Source: Arthrobacter sp. Soc17.1.1.1 (GTDB taxonomy: Bacteria > Actinomycetota > Actinomycetes > Actinomycetales > Micrococcaceae). Taken from it: a DNA stretch of 64,000 nucleotides. The stretch covers positions 2,542,001 to 2,606,000 of the forward strand of contig NZ_JBAJII010000001.1 of assembly GCF_036867195.1 (NCBI RefSeq). The letters are read 5' to 3'. Under the pieces are notes generated by a model. That model made no database searches, was not told the origin of the DNA, and worked only from the letters and a program-made list of their open reading frames with translations. This document shows positions 36,322 to 50,400 of this stretch, piece by piece. The position numbers were made by a program, and so were the translations under genes. Each line of letters begins with the position of its first letter. Within the stretch, counting starts at the first letter, position 1.

Positions 36322-38568
36322 TCAGGGTCTTGTTGCAGCCCTGGCGGCAGAGGCGGCTACCAGAGGATTCCTGCGCCTCTGCCACAGGTGCAGGACAGAC
36401 CAGCACGACGCACCGAGGACGCCCAGGGCGAGGGAAGTGATGACGACCAGCCACCCTGGCGGGCGGAACTCGATCACGACGGTCTGCTTCTCCGACGTGG
36501 CCGGAAGATCCACGCGCAGGAGGTAGCCCCGCAGCGGTTGGCCGAGCGCCGCGTCACCCGTCACGGAGTAGCCGGGCCAGGCCAGTCGACTGAGGATCGC
36601 TTCCCCACCACCGGTACCGACGTTCTCGACATCGAGGACAACGCGGGTTTCCGACTGCTCGACGACCGCCACGGTGGCGTTGTCAGCTGACACGACGCCT
36701 CCTGTGACGGCCGGCGGTCCGACGCGTTCCCAGATCCTCGAGTCGTCCGACGACCAGGTCTCGCGCCATCCGTCGGGGACCTCCTTGGCTCGGAGCTCCA
36801 CGCCGTACTCATCGTCGCCCGCCCGCAATATCTGGACAGCGTTCAGCGCCAGAAGGTCGACGGGAAGAGTCCCGTCCTCGGGGTCGGGTGTGAACAGTGT
36901 CCCCAGCGCACCCTGGCACGTCCATCCGTGAGAATCCATGCAGAGGTCCACTGCATAGTTCTCGAACTGCACCGGACTGTAGAGATTGTGGCTGGTCGCC
37001 CCGGACAGATACCACGTATTGGCGAAAAGAGTCTCCTCCCAGATGTCCGGCGGCAGCTCCGTCGGTACGCCGACGACGAAAGTCGCCCCACTGACCGTTT
37101 CCAGGGGGGAGCTGTAGGAGGCGACGTCGTTGGGGAGGTGGTAGTCCGGAAGGGGTGAGGACGGAAAAGTCTGGCGCTGGAAGAGGGCAGTCGCGAGCGT
37201 GATGACGATGGCGACCGCTGCGATCAGGACGCGGCGGTCCGTCGGCCGACGGCCCAGGAGACCACCTCGATTGATGACCCAGCCCACACACAGCGTGCCC
37301 AGCGCCGCGATGAGGAGGAATCCGAGGTGGAGACCGAAGTTCTCGGGGAGTTGGGTGAAGGCGAGGTACAGGGCTGCTACGAAGACGAGCGAGGCGAGCC
37401 GGATCCGCGTCCGGCTCACATGGTCCACCCGGTAACGGGACAGGAGGATGTGGACCAGCACGATCAGAGCCAGGGCCAGGTAGGGCGCCAATCGCACCGG
37501 GAACCGCAGCGGACCGAGATCGCTCGGCGCCAAAGTCAGTGCCGTTGCCACGGCCAGGAGCGTCAGGAGAGCCGCCCCGGACCGCATTGCTCGCAGTGCC
37601 CGCCGGAAATCGACGAAGCAGAGCGTGGGCAGCATCCATGTCGAGAACAGGAGCGGAACGGGGGCGAAGAAGCCCCACCAAGCGCTGACCTGGGGAGTGG
37701 CGCTGCCGACGAACGATGTGGCCAGGCCAGTGAGATCGGTTGCGAGGAAGCCGCTGTTGAGGATCTCGGATTCCCGCGACGACACGGAAGCAGTCAGCAC
37801 TCCGGGCAGATAGGTTGCCAGAGCGACCAGACCCAGCACGATGCCAAGGCCGAACACCGACCTGGCAGCTCCTCGACGTCCGGACAGCAGAGCCTCCACG
37901 AGGAGGCCTCCGAGCGCGATCACCAGCATGATCGTGCCGTGGACGTACCCGATGGTGATGAGCAGGTAGCCGAAGACGAACGGGAAGATCGGATTCATCC
38001 GGTGGAATGCGAGCGCCCTACCCGACCACAGGACCCATGGGAGGAGCGAGAAGACGAACAATCCCGTCACCCACGAGGGGGCGTCCATGTAGACCGTGAA
38101 TCCGCTGAGCGCCACCGCGAGGCCTGCGGAGCTGGAGAGTGCATCTGACGCGCCGTAGCCGCGGGTCAGCAGGAAGGTCCCCGCCGCCAGGACGACGAGC
38201 GCGATGATCTTGACCGCGGTGGCGAAGATCAACGCGTTCGTGGCGAAACTGGCGAGCAGACCGATCAGCAGGATCAATGGATTCCAGATGCCCCATTGGC
38301 CTTCCGCCGCATAGTTGCCTGCCATCCACGCTTCATTGCTGAAGAGGGGCCACTCCCCTGCGCGCAATGTCTGGCCGATCTTGAACCAGATACCGAAAGC
38401 ACCGGACGCGGTGTCATCGTAGTAGTAGAAGCGCGGATTCCAGATCAGCGGGAGTGCGGCGCCGAGGAACGACACCGCACAAGTGACGACGAGCCACCCT
38501 GCGAGGGATTTCGGAGTCCGGTCACCGCCCGTCGTCCGTCTCGACGCGGTATCACCCTGCTCGTCCAC
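36322..38568 (-). CDS. Large polytopic membrane protein, YfhO/GT-C-like
   Basis: About 748 residues from a probable GTG at 38568; the frame is open to 38661, and the exact start is uncertain. The first helix (GWLVVTCAVSFLGAALPLIW) is followed by a loop with RFYYYDDTASGAFG and AGEWPLFSNEAWMAGNYAAEGQWGIWNPL. This acidic first loop plus the GEWPL...WNPL pattern is typical of YfhO/GT-C-type membrane glycosyltransferases. About eleven helices follow, then a ~230-residue extracytoplasmic beta-rich domain (LCMDSHGWTCQGALG with a likely Cys pair), one last helix (LVVITSLALGVLGASCWSVL) and a basic tail. Probably transfers a sugar from a polyprenyl carrier onto an envelope polymer. Confidence 0.72.
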   Translation of the reverse strand: MDEQGDTASRRTTGGDRTPKSLAGWLVVTCAVSFLGAALPLIWNPRFYYYDDTASGAFGIWFKIGQTLRAGEWPLFSNEAWMAGNYAAEGQWGIWNPLILLIGLLASFATNALIFATAVKIIALVVLAAGTFLLTRGYGASDALSSSAGLAVALSGFTVYMDAPSWVTGLFVFSLLPWVLWSGRALAFHRMNPIFPFVFGYLLITIGYVHGTIMLVIALGGLLVEALLSGRRGAARSVFGLGIVLGLVALATYLPGVLTASVSSRESEILNSGFLATDLTGLATSFVGSATPQVSAWWGFFAPVPLLFSTWMLPTLCFVDFRRALRAMRSGAALLTLLAVATALTLAPSDLGPLRFPVRLAPYLALALIVLVHILLSRYRVDHVSRTRIRLASLVFVAALYLAFTQLPENFGLHLGFLLIAALGTLCVGWVINRGGLLGRRPTDRRVLIAAVAIVITLATALFQRQTFPSSPLPDYHLPNDVASYSSPLETVSGATFVVGVPTELPPDIWEETLFANTWYLSGATSHNLYSPVQFENYAVDLCMDSHGWTCQGALGTLFTPDPEDGTLPVDLLALNAVQILRAGDDEYGVELRAKEVPDGWRETWSSDDSRIWERVGPPAVTGGVVSADNATVAVVEQSETRVVLDVENVGTGGGEAILSRLAWPGYSVTGDAALGQPLRGYLLRVDLPATSEKQTVVIEFRPPGWLVVITSLALGVLGASCWSVLHLWQRRRNPLVAASAARAATRP

Positions 38569-38975
38569 GGCAGCAACCAGAGCTCCTTTCGAGCTCAAGC
38601 GCTGATCCCGACACGGTCGAACATGTATCGGAGGTCTACCGGTCGCCCTGCAGCAGGCCACTCACCGTGGAAGGCCGACGCCGTCCCGCTCCGCACCTCC
38701 GACGTCATGACTGCTGCCACCGTGGCTGAGCGTGGTCGTGTTTCATCGGGCAAGTATTTCACAGCTCCACTCCTGCCTCCGCCGATCCTCCGCACGGGTG
38801 CGCGACACACGAGGCCGGCTGCGGCAGCTCCCCGCGCTCCGTCGCGGGCCCGTTCCCCACCACGCTCCCGTGCTGCGGCGCCGCCATGAGCGCAGTGCCG
38901 GAGGGTTGATTCCCGTCGGGCCGACGCGGGCGGACCGAATTGTGTGCCTCCCTCACGTAGTCCATGATGGGGGGC
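38569..38975. other. 407-bp intergenic region between divergent genes
   Basis: No gene or RNA is recognised. It separates the minus-strand YfhO-like gene from plus-strand rmlA and should contain promoters for both, but no convincing -35/-10 pair was found. Weak antisense reading frames here show no family features. Confidence 0.4.
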
Positions 38976-39854
38976 ATGCGTGGAATCATCTTGGCCGGAG
39001 GAACTGGCTCTCGACTGCACCCCATCACCCTCGGTATCAGCAAGCAACTCGTACCGGTGTATGACAAGCCCATGATCTACTACCCGCTGTCCACGCTGAT
39101 CCTGGCCGGCATCCGGGACATCCTGATCATCACCACGCCGCACGACAGCGCTCAGTTCAAGCGGCTCCTGGGAGACGGATCGCAATTCGGGATCAACCTG
39201 ACGTATCGCGAGCAGCCGTCACCCGATGGCCTGGCTCAGGCGTTCATCCTCGGTGAGGACCACATCGGTCAGGACGACGTCGCCCTGGTCCTCGGAGACA
39301 ACATCTTCTACGGACACGGCATGGGGACTCAGCTTCGACGGTTCCAGGGCATTCAGGGGGCATCGATCTTCGGGTACTGGGTCACGGACCCGACGGCCTA
39401 TGGCGTGGTCGAGTTCGACGACGCAGGGAAGGCCATCTCACTCGAAGAGAAGCCCGTCACACCGAAGAGCAACTTCGCCGTCCCGGGTCTGTACTTCTAC
39501 GACAACGATGTCGTGCAGATCGCAAAGAATCTGAAGCCGTCCCCGCGGGGGGAGCTGGAGATCACGGACGTCAACCGCACCTACCTCGAAGCCGGCACGC
39601 TGTCCGTCGAGGTGCTCGAGCGTGGGACCGCATGGCTGGACACCGGGACCTTCGACTCGCTCAACGATGCGTCCAACTACGTCCGCACGATCGAGAACCG
39701 GCAGGGACTGAAAGTGGGTGCCCCGGAGGAGATCGCCTGGCGCCTCGGGTTCCTGAGCGATGAGGAGCTCAGGCAGCGTGCGGAACCTCTCGTGAAGAGC
39801 GGTTACGGCGCCTACCTCCTGGGGCTCCTGGAGAGTACTCGCGTCGGCGTGTAG
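38976..39854 (+). CDS. rfbA: Glucose-1-phosphate thymidylyltransferase
   Basis: 292-residue RmlA, first step of dTDP-sugar (typically dTDP-L-rhamnose) synthesis: dTTP plus glucose-1-phosphate to dTDP-glucose. N-terminal [17 protein letters not shown] with [17 protein letters not shown] is the nucleotide-binding signature, [13 protein letters not shown] the metal-binding Asp, and [17 protein letters not shown] and [13 protein letters not shown] are further RmlA blocks. The ATG at 38976 gives the family N-terminus; two closer ATGs upstream are possible. The rmlB, rmlC and rmlD genes are not in this window. Confidence 0.96.
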   Translation: MRGIILAGGTGSRLHPITLGISKQLVPVYDKPMIYYPLSTLILAGIRDILIITTPHDSAQFKRLLGDGSQFGINLTYREQPSPDGLAQAFILGEDHIGQDDVALVLGDNIFYGHGMGTQLRRFQGIQGASIFGYWVTDPTAYGVVEFDDAGKAISLEEKPVTPKSNFAVPGLYFYDNDVVQIAKNLKPSPRGELEITDVNRTYLEAGTLSVEVLERGTAWLDTGTFDSLNDASNYVRTIENRQGLKVGAPEEIAWRLGFLSDEELRQRAEPLVKSGYGAYLLGLLESTRVGV

Positions 39855-39874
39855 CGATTCGCGTGTAGCGATTC
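39847..39874 (+). repeat. 14-bp tandem duplication at the rfbA stop
   Basis: GCGTGTAGCGATTC is repeated exactly (39847-39860 and 39861-39874). It duplicates the stop codon region in a different frame. The rest of the 320-bp gap to 40174 shows no gene; rfbA and wzt converge here. Confidence 0.8.
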
Positions 39875-40174
39875 GGCGGAGGCCCATCGCCCCTGACTGC
39901 GCAGCCGCACGGCGAGTGTGGGCGACCCCGACGTCAGGTTGTCCGGCGGGACCACTACGCGTCGGGCCTCCGCCACGGCGTGCCAGCAGGCGTCTTCCAC
40001 GGGGCCGCATCGTCGTCGGCCCACTGCGGCGGCGGGCGCCCCTCGAAAGCCGCTCTGCCGAATCTACCTGGCGCTTCTCCCCCGCGCGCCCCTGCACGCC
40101 CTCGTCATGCGTCGCCCTACAGAGGTGCGACGCTCGTCCTCACCCGGGCAGGCAGGTCCGCAGGACCGTCGGCA

Positions 40175-40906
40175 TCATGCCCCGTGGCGGAGTCTCGCGA
40201 CGACGTCCTTGATCCTGCCGTCCATCACGACCCTGCCGTGATCCAGCAGGATCCCTCGTTCGCAGATCTTCGCCACCATATCCAGGTCATGACTGACGAC
40301 AACGAGAGTCTTGCCCTCAGCCGCCAGCTCGGCGATCTTGGCCAGGCACTTCTTCTGAAAGGGCTCGTCACCGACGGCGAGGATCTCATCGATCAGGAAG
40401 ACCTCGGGGTCCGTGTGGACCGCGACGGAGAAAGCCAGCCGGAGGTACATCCCGGACGAGTAGAACTTCACCTCGGTGTCGATGAACTGACCGATCTCCG
40501 AGAACTCCACGATCGAATCGAAGCGCTCTTCGATCTCTGCACGTTCCATGCCGAGGATCGCGCCGTTCAGGTAGACGTTGTCACGGCCGCTGAGATCGGG
40601 GTGGAAACCGGCGCCCACCTCGATGAGGCCTGCCACCCTGCCCCGAGTGTGCACGCTGCCGGTGTCGGGGCGCATGACTCCGGAGATATGTTTGAGGAGG
40701 GTCGACTTCCCGGAACCGTTGAAGCCGAGGAGCGCTACGGTTTCCCCTTCATCGATCGTCACCGACACATCCGCCAACGCATGGAACCGTTCGGAGAGGT
40801 CGCCCTTCCGTCCCTTCATGAGCCAGACGAAGGCCTCCTTCATGGACCGGGTGTGGCGCAGGACGAACTGCTTGTTGACGTTGCGGATCTCGATCGCGGT
40901 ACTCAC
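40175..40906 (-). CDS. wzt: Polysaccharide ABC exporter ATP-binding protein (Wzt/RfbE type)
   Basis: 243-residue ATPase of an ABC-2 polysaccharide exporter. Walker A is LLGFNGSGKSTLLKHI, then GLIEVGAGFHPDLSGRDN, the signature YSSGMYLRLAFSVA, Walker B VFLIDEILAVGDE and switch SHDLDM. RHTRSMKEAFVWL at the N-terminus is typical of Wzt-like proteins. The C-terminal carbohydrate-binding domain of E. coli O9a Wzt is absent, so length matches the mycobacterial galactan exporter ATPase. The permease gene lies 3 bp upstream. Confidence 0.93.
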   Translation of the reverse strand: MSTAIEIRNVNKQFVLRHTRSMKEAFVWLMKGRKGDLSERFHALADVSVTIDEGETVALLGFNGSGKSTLLKHISGVMRPDTGSVHTRGRVAGLIEVGAGFHPDLSGRDNVYLNGAILGMERAEIEERFDSIVEFSEIGQFIDTEVKFYSSGMYLRLAFSVAVHTDPEVFLIDEILAVGDEPFQKKCLAKIAELAAEGKTLVVVSHDLDMVAKICERGILLDHGRVVMDGRIKDVVARLRHGA

Positions 40907-40909
40907 GTG

Positions 40910-41814
40910 TCACAACTCCTGGGCGAAGCGGCCCTCGAGCCGCCTGAAGACGAGCTGGCCGATGACGAGCATCAGCCCGGAGGTCACGAGAGCCACCGGG
41001 ATCCACAGGGACAGCAGGTTCGGCGGGATCGCCTCGGCCCTCTCCGTGGTGGGGAGCCAGAACGCGAAGTGGAAGGTCTCGACGGCGACCGTGATCGGGT
41101 TCAGCTGGTAGATCAGGAAGAACGTCTCCCCCAGCTTCTCGCGGACGAGCAGCCAGGGGTACAGCACGGGCGAAGCCCAGGTGGCGACCATCAGCAGCAT
41201 GTCGACCAGGTTCTCGGCGTCACGGAAGTACACGTTCACCGCACCGAACAGCAGGCCGAGGCCGATCGCGAACATCGTGACGATCAGGAACCCGGCGACG
41301 GCGGCGGCCAACTGGAAGACAGTGGGTGACCACCCGGCGAAGATGCATGCCACGAGCAGGATGAGGATCTGCGGGACGAAGTGCACGGCCGAGACCCACG
41401 TCGAGGCGATCGGGAAGAGCTCACGCGGAAGGTAGATCTTCTTGATCAGGCCACCGTTCGAGACGATCGCGCGCGACGCGTTGCCCAGCGCCTCGTTGAA
41501 GTAGTTGATCAGGACGATGCCGGAGAACAGGTAGATCGCATAGTTGGGCAGGCCACCGGGGTTCCGCTCGCTCTGCTCGAGTCCCAGGAACACGCCGAGG
41601 GCGATGTAGAAGACCACGAACTGGACCCCGGGCTTGACGTAGGACCAGAGCAGGCCGAGCACGGAACCGCGGTAACGGACACGCAGCTCCTTCTGCACCA
41701 GCAGCTTCAGCAGATAACGGGACCGCACGACATCGCGGAGTCCGTGCCCGTAGCCCGGCACCACGAGTTCCCCGCGCGGCCCCCCTCCGGCTGCCGAGCG
41801 ATCCATCAGACTGC

Positions 41815-41818
<4 letters not shown>
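40910..41818 (-). CDS. wzm: Polysaccharide ABC exporter permease (Wzm/RfbD type)
   Basis: 302-residue ABC-2 permease with about six helices, for example FVVFYIALGVFLGLEQ, YAIYLFSGIVLINYFNEALG and VLYPWLLVREKLGETFFLIYQLNP. LLKLLVQKELRVRYRGSVLGLLW and FRDAENLVDMLLMVATWASPVLYP are family signatures. It exports lipid-linked glycan together with the ATPase. The GTG at 41818 overlaps the upstream glycosyltransferase stop (GTGA); an ATG at 41806 is the alternative. Likely substrate is the galactofuranose-containing polymer made by the adjacent genes. Confidence 0.93.
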
Positions 41819-45065
<3,247 letters not shown>

Positions 45066-45113
45066 TTAAGGCTACCCGAGAGTGGTGCTTTCCCTCGCCG
45101 GACCACACGCTTG

Positions 45114-45129
45114 GCGCTCCACGGAGCGC
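45114..45129 (-). terminator. Hairpin between the acyltransferase gene and glf
   Basis: GCGCTCC (45114-45120) pairs with GGAGCGC (45123-45129) around a 2-nt loop, 48 nt after the acyltransferase stop on the minus strand. No T-run; weak candidate. Confidence 0.3.
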
Positions 45130-45176
45130 GGGAAGTGGCCGTCCGGCGCGCATCGGCGGCCGCTCCGGGGTAAGGG

Positions 45177-47234
45177 CTACACGGGCTCCAGAAGGGCCAC
45201 ACCGGCCAGCCGCTCCTCGAACTGCGCGACCATCGTGCGCCAGTACGTCGCGCTGACGTGGTTGTTGTCGATGTAGACGTACACGTTGCCGATGATCGGC
45301 GGGCACGTCTCACCGGGACAGAGCAGGTCCGTCATATCGACCGACCGGTAGAGCGGGGTGCCGGGCTCGATCCCGTCGAGAGGGGAGACCGCCGGGAGGA
45401 TGTCCGCCTTGACGGGACTGCAGGACCCGAGGGCGTCGTCCTGCTCCTGGATGCACGTGGGCATGTCGAACTCGAAGCGCGGGTTGTCCCGCACCCCGAT
45501 CACCTCGATGCCCCTGCTGGCGTACCGTCTCACGGTGTTCTCGAAGTCCGGTACGAGCTGCTCGGCGTTCGACCCGAACTGCGACCTCGTCGCGATCGTG
45601 AACACGGCGTCGGGCACGAGTTCCTCGATGTAGGCGCTGGAGCTCTCGAAGAAGTCCGCGCACTCCGCACTGACGTCCGGGCCGACGGGCCCGAAAACGC
45701 ATCCGAGGGAGATCAGGTCGATCACCGTCCAGTTGTACTTCTCTGCCAGACCGAGGACCGCCGCGGACATGTGCTGTGCGTGGCTGTTGCCCACCACGAC
45801 GATCGTCCTGCTCGGCTCACCGTCCGCGAGCCTCTGGGTGCAGGATGCGGCGAGGTCGGCAGGAATGCCCGTCGCCCCCTCGTCGCAGGGTTCGAGCCGG
45901 GGGAAGTCGCCCCGGATCGTGCTGAGCTCGGGCACGGCCACAGCATCCTCGGACACCTCGTCCCGGTACCCGGGGAGCAGGGACACGGCTCCCGGGTTGT
46001 CGGCGCTCGTCTGCGACGCCACCCGCGCGGCCTGGGCCCGCAGGTTCTGCTGCCAGGCCGACAGGGGCGTGACGACCAGGCCCACGCACACCACGAGCAC
46101 GATCGCGGCACGCCGTCGGCGTGCATCGGCCCAGGTGAGCGCCCGCAGCGGCCGCTCGACGAAGCGCATCGTGAGATACGCCAGCACGAGCGACACCGCG
46201 ATGACGAGGAGACCGCCGAACACGCCCGGTGTCGGCCGGTCCCGCCAGACGAGGGCCAGCACGAGCACCGGCCAGTGCCACAGGTACAGGGCGTAGGACA
46301 GGTCGCCCATCCGCACGAGCGGACCCGAGGACAGGAACCGGTCGGCGGCGATGGGGCTGCCGGTCCGTCCGGCGACGATCACGAGGGCGGCGGCGGCCAG
46401 CGGCCAGAGCGCGACATAGCCGGGGAACTGGCCCTGGACGTCGAGGAAGAACCCTCCGCTGAGCATCGCGGCCACTCCGACCCACCCGGCCAGGATGCGG
46501 AGGAGACGCGGCAGGCGGATAAACGGCAGCGCCAGCGCCAGCAGCGTCCCGAAGGCGAATTCCCACAGGCGGGCTCGCGTGTCGAAGTAGGCGTACGCCT
46601 GATTGGCCGACGTCTCCCACATCGAGAAGCCCAGGGAACAGACGAACAGTGCGCCGAACACGAGCAGGACGACGCCCCGGAACTTCAGCCGGTAGCGCCG
46701 CGCCAGCACGGAACTGGCGAGGAACAGCAGGGGCCAGAGGATGAACACCTGTCCCTGGACGGAGAGGGACCAGAAGTGCTGGAGCGGACTGGCGAGGCTG
46801 TGGTCGACGGCGTAGTAGTCGACGGCATTCGACGCGAGGACCCAGTTCTGCACGTAGAACAGGGACGCCCAGGACTGCTCGATGATGTCCTGCCAGCGGG
46901 ACCTGGGGATCATCAGGTAGCTGGCACCCAGCGTCACGAGGATCACCACGACGACGGCCGGCAGCAGCCGCTTGAACTGGTGCAGCCAGTGCTGCAGGAG
47001 ATCGAGCGGTCTGCCCGACTCCGCCTTGCGCAGGAACGACAGCGCCAGCAGGAAGGCCGAGATCAGCAGGAAGACGTCCACGCCGCCGGAGACCCGACCG
47101 AACCAGACGTGATAGGAGACCACCATCAGCACGGCCAGCGCCCGGAGGCCCTGGACCTCCGGCCGGAAACCTCGCGTGGCCCGGGCGGCCGCAGCGCGGG
47201 GAGCCGCGGGACGACTCGCTTCAGCAACGGACAT
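45177..47234 (-). CDS. OafA-like O-acyltransferase with C-terminal SGNH domain
   Basis: 685-residue membrane acyltransferase. The Acyltransferase_3 domain (~residues 20-380, ten or so helices) starts FRPEVQGLRALAVLMVVSYHV, contains the catalytic His region near SYHVWF and LWHWPVLVLALVW. A further helix (AIVLVVCVGLVVTPLSAW) leads to an extracytoplasmic SGNH hydrolase-like domain with VVVGNSHAQHM (Ser) and DNNHVSATYW (Asp/His). Such fusions acetylate peptidoglycan or cell-wall polysaccharide. Position next to the galactofuranose genes suggests the exported glycan as substrate. Divergent from the FHA-FtsK gene. Confidence 0.92.
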   Translation of the reverse strand: MSVAEASRPAAPRAAAARATRGFRPEVQGLRALAVLMVVSYHVWFGRVSGGVDVFLLISAFLLALSFLRKAESGRPLDLLQHWLHQFKRLLPAVVVVILVTLGASYLMIPRSRWQDIIEQSWASLFYVQNWVLASNAVDYYAVDHSLASPLQHFWSLSVQGQVFILWPLLFLASSVLARRYRLKFRGVVLLVFGALFVCSLGFSMWETSANQAYAYFDTRARLWEFAFGTLLALALPFIRLPRLLRILAGWVGVAAMLSGGFFLDVQGQFPGYVALWPLAAAALVIVAGRTGSPIAADRFLSSGPLVRMGDLSYALYLWHWPVLVLALVWRDRPTPGVFGGLLVIAVSLVLAYLTMRFVERPLRALTWADARRRRAAIVLVVCVGLVVTPLSAWQQNLRAQAARVASQTSADNPGAVSLLPGYRDEVSEDAVAVPELSTIRGDFPRLEPCDEGATGIPADLAASCTQRLADGEPSRTIVVVGNSHAQHMSAAVLGLAEKYNWTVIDLISLGCVFGPVGPDVSAECADFFESSSAYIEELVPDAVFTIATRSQFGSNAEQLVPDFENTVRRYASRGIEVIGVRDNPRFEFDMPTCIQEQDDALGSCSPVKADILPAVSPLDGIEPGTPLYRSVDMTDLLCPGETCPPIIGNVYVYIDNNHVSATYWRTMVAQFEERLAGVALLEPV

Positions 47235-47449
47235 GGAGGGCTTCCGGGGTAGACACGATGATCAAGTGTAGCGGGGGCATCTGTGCGGGCCCTGACCGGC
47301 CGGTCGCCGTCCCGCCCGGCGGCCCGATACCCGGGCATGTCGCGGCTTCGCCGAACGACCCGGCAGGCGATTGTCCACATCGCGGAACAGCCCGGCCCCC
47401 CGGGGTCGCTGTCGCTCTAGCCTCGGAGACCGACACCCCAGGAGGCCCC

Positions 47450-50400
47450 GTGGATCTGCACGTCACACTCACCAGCGCTCCCCCGGTCGCCTTCCCTGCC
47501 CGGGAGATCGTCGTCGACACGCTGGTGCTGCCCACCGGCGCCGCGCTCGCCGACCGGCTCGGAGCAGCAGGGTACGAGGGGCCGTTCACCATCGACGGAG
47601 CTCCGCTGACGGCGAGCACCGCAGGCGAGGGCCGCCTGACGGACGGCGCAGTGGTCGTCTGCGGTGCTCCTGCAGCACAGGACGCTCCGGCGCGGGTCCC
47701 CCCGCTCGCCTTCGTCGTCCACGCCGGCCCGGATGCCGGCCAGGTGATCCCGCTCTCCCGCGGCAGCTACACGATCGGACGCGCGGGTGGTGACATCACG
47801 ATCGCCGATCCCGCACTCTCCCGGCGGCATGCACTCCTCACCGTGGCCAGGGACGCCATCGTGCTCGAGGATCTGTCGTCCGTGAACGGCACCTTCGTCG
47901 ACGGGGAACGAATCAGCAGGGCACACATCACGGTGTCGGCCGCCCTGCTTCTCGGCGGGAGCCGGTGTCGGGTGGAGCTGGTCGACGACGACGGCTGGCG
48001 CTACGTCTCTCCGGTGCACGTGCTCGACCCCGTATCCGTCGGGTCGGAGCCTCCGAGACGACCGTCCCGCCTCCTCGCCCTCACCGCGGTCCTGCCGCTC
48101 GTCCTCGGCGTCGTGCTCGCCGTGACCACCGGGCTGTGGTTCTTCCTCGCCTTCAGCGCCCTGTCGGCCGTGACAGGACTGGTTCCCCTGCTCACGCACC
48201 GGCGGGATGCACGTGCCTTCGCGGACGCCCTCCGGGACGCCGCGCAGCGGGACCGGGAGCGGCGGATCACCGCGGTCCCCGACCCGGGGCAGACGGCCCT
48301 CGATGCCCTGCGCGCGGGCCTCCACACCCCCGGTGGTCGGTCCGAGGCCTGCGCGCCGCTCTCCCCGGTGATCCTGCTGAGGCTCGGCACGGCCGATCAG
48401 CCGGCGAACCTCGCGGTGGACCGCGTGACGGCGACCTTCACCCCGCCGATCCTGGCCGATCTGCCGCTGGTGGTGCCCATCTTCCCGCGCGGTGGCGCCG
48501 GCGCGCCTTCGGGCACCGACGAGGCAGGGAGACCATCCTTCACGGTCGCGGGCGAGCCAGCAGCCGTCATGGGCCTCCTGCGTGCCCTGCTGCTGCAGGT
48601 CTCACACCCCCTCCTGGGAGCGCCGCCCGTGGTGTGCTGGGGTCCGGTCCGGCACCTCCCCCTCCCTGCACGGTTCCTCCCGAATGTCCGGCTCACCCGG
48701 GACCCGCGGGTGCTGGCAGGGATCATCGAGCAGACGGACGTCCTGCTCGTCGTCCAGATCGGGGAGGACCCACAGGGGATCGCCCGCCGGTCCGGAGTCG
48801 CCGTCGTCCGTTTCCTCCTGGACGACGGCATGGCCCACGGCCCGACGATCGGTACCGCCCTGCCTTCCGCCGGCGTGGTGCTCACGGCCGACGGCGCCCG
48901 GGCACGCATCGACGGGCGGGAGTACCTCCTCGTCCCCGACGCGGTGTCGGAGCGGACCTTCGAGAGGACCGCCCGGGCGCTCGCCGGGGCCTCACGGCAC
49001 CCTGGCGCCGTGACCGTCCGCCGCCCGGGTGCGGAGCCTCCCGCAGGAGTCCTGCCGTCCGCCGTCTCCCTCTGGTCCGGATCGCTCCGACCGGACACCC
49101 TGGCGTCGTCGGTCCCCGCCCGATGGTCGACGGCCGACGCGGGGCGTCCGGAGGCCTTCATCGGGCACTCCGGCACCGGCCCTGTGTCGATCGACCTCGT
49201 GAGGGACGGGCCGCATCTCCTGATCGCCGGGACCACCGGCTCCGGCAAGTCCGAGTTCCTGCGGACCCTGGTGCTCGGGTTCGCCCTCGGTCAGCCCCCC
49301 GGGCAGCTGTCCCTCCTCCTCATCGACTACAAGGGCGGTTCCGGCCTTGGCGCCCTCGCGGCGCTCCCCCACTGCGTGGGAGCCTTGACGGACCTGTCCT
49401 CGGAGTCGACGGCGCGGGCGCTGACGTCGCTCCGGGCGGAGCTGCGACGCCGCGAACGTCTCTGCGCCGACCGCGGCGCCGACGACCTGGAGGAGCTGCG
49501 CAGGATCGCCCCGCGTGCCTGCCCGCCCCGGCTCGTGGTGGTGATCGACGAGTTCCGGATGCTGGGCGACGACGTGCCGACCGCGGTGCCGGACCTGATG
49601 AGGATCGCCGCGCTCGGACGGTCGCTGGGTGTCCACCTCGTGCTTGCGACGCAGAGGGCGCAGGGGGCTGTCACGCCGGACCTGCGGGCGAACATCACGA
49701 CGTCGATCCTCTTCCGGGTCCAGACCGCGATGGAGTCGCAGGACCTCCTCGGCTCCGGAGCGGCGGCGGACATCCCCGTCGACATCCCGGGCCGGGCGTT
49801 CCTGCGCCGTGGGAGCGAACCACCCGTCGCCGTGCAGGTCGCGTCCTCCTCCGATCTTCCGAGCACGCGTGCCACGCGCGGGTGGCAGGATGTCGTGACC
49901 CACCTCGAAGGGCCACGGGCCGGCGGACCGCCCCGGGGAACGCGCACTCCGGACAGCATGCACTGCGCGGACACCACGGACACCATGGACACCACCGACG
50001 GCGCCACTGCCGATGCCCGTGGTGCGGCAGCCCCCGCGCCCACCGTGCTCGGACGGGCGGTCGCCGGCCTCCTGGCGGCTGCGGGCGGGGTGTCCGCCCC
50101 GCGCCCTCCCCGCCCCGTCCTGCCGGCGCTCCCCGACCGCCTCACCCTGGCGGCCTGTGCCGTCTTCCCGCCGACCGATCGGCCGGAGAGCGGTGCCGGC
50201 CGCTCCGTCGAGCCCTCCGGGGTGCCCCTGGGGGTTCTCGACCTGCCTGACCGACAGGTGCAGCGCCGGCTGCAGTGGGATCCGCGCAGCCACTCCCATC
50301 TCGCCCTCGTCGGGCTCCCCGGCAGCGGCGCCGCGGAGGCCCTCGCCGCCGCGGTGGCGGCCCTGCCCGCGGCTGATCCGGACCTGCACCTGTACGTGCT

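Noticed and set aside
47258..47449. Upstream extension of the FHA-FtsK frame to 47258
   Set aside because: The extra residues show no domain, and the GTG at 47450 has AGGAGG at proper spacing. The stretch is more likely the divergent promoter region.
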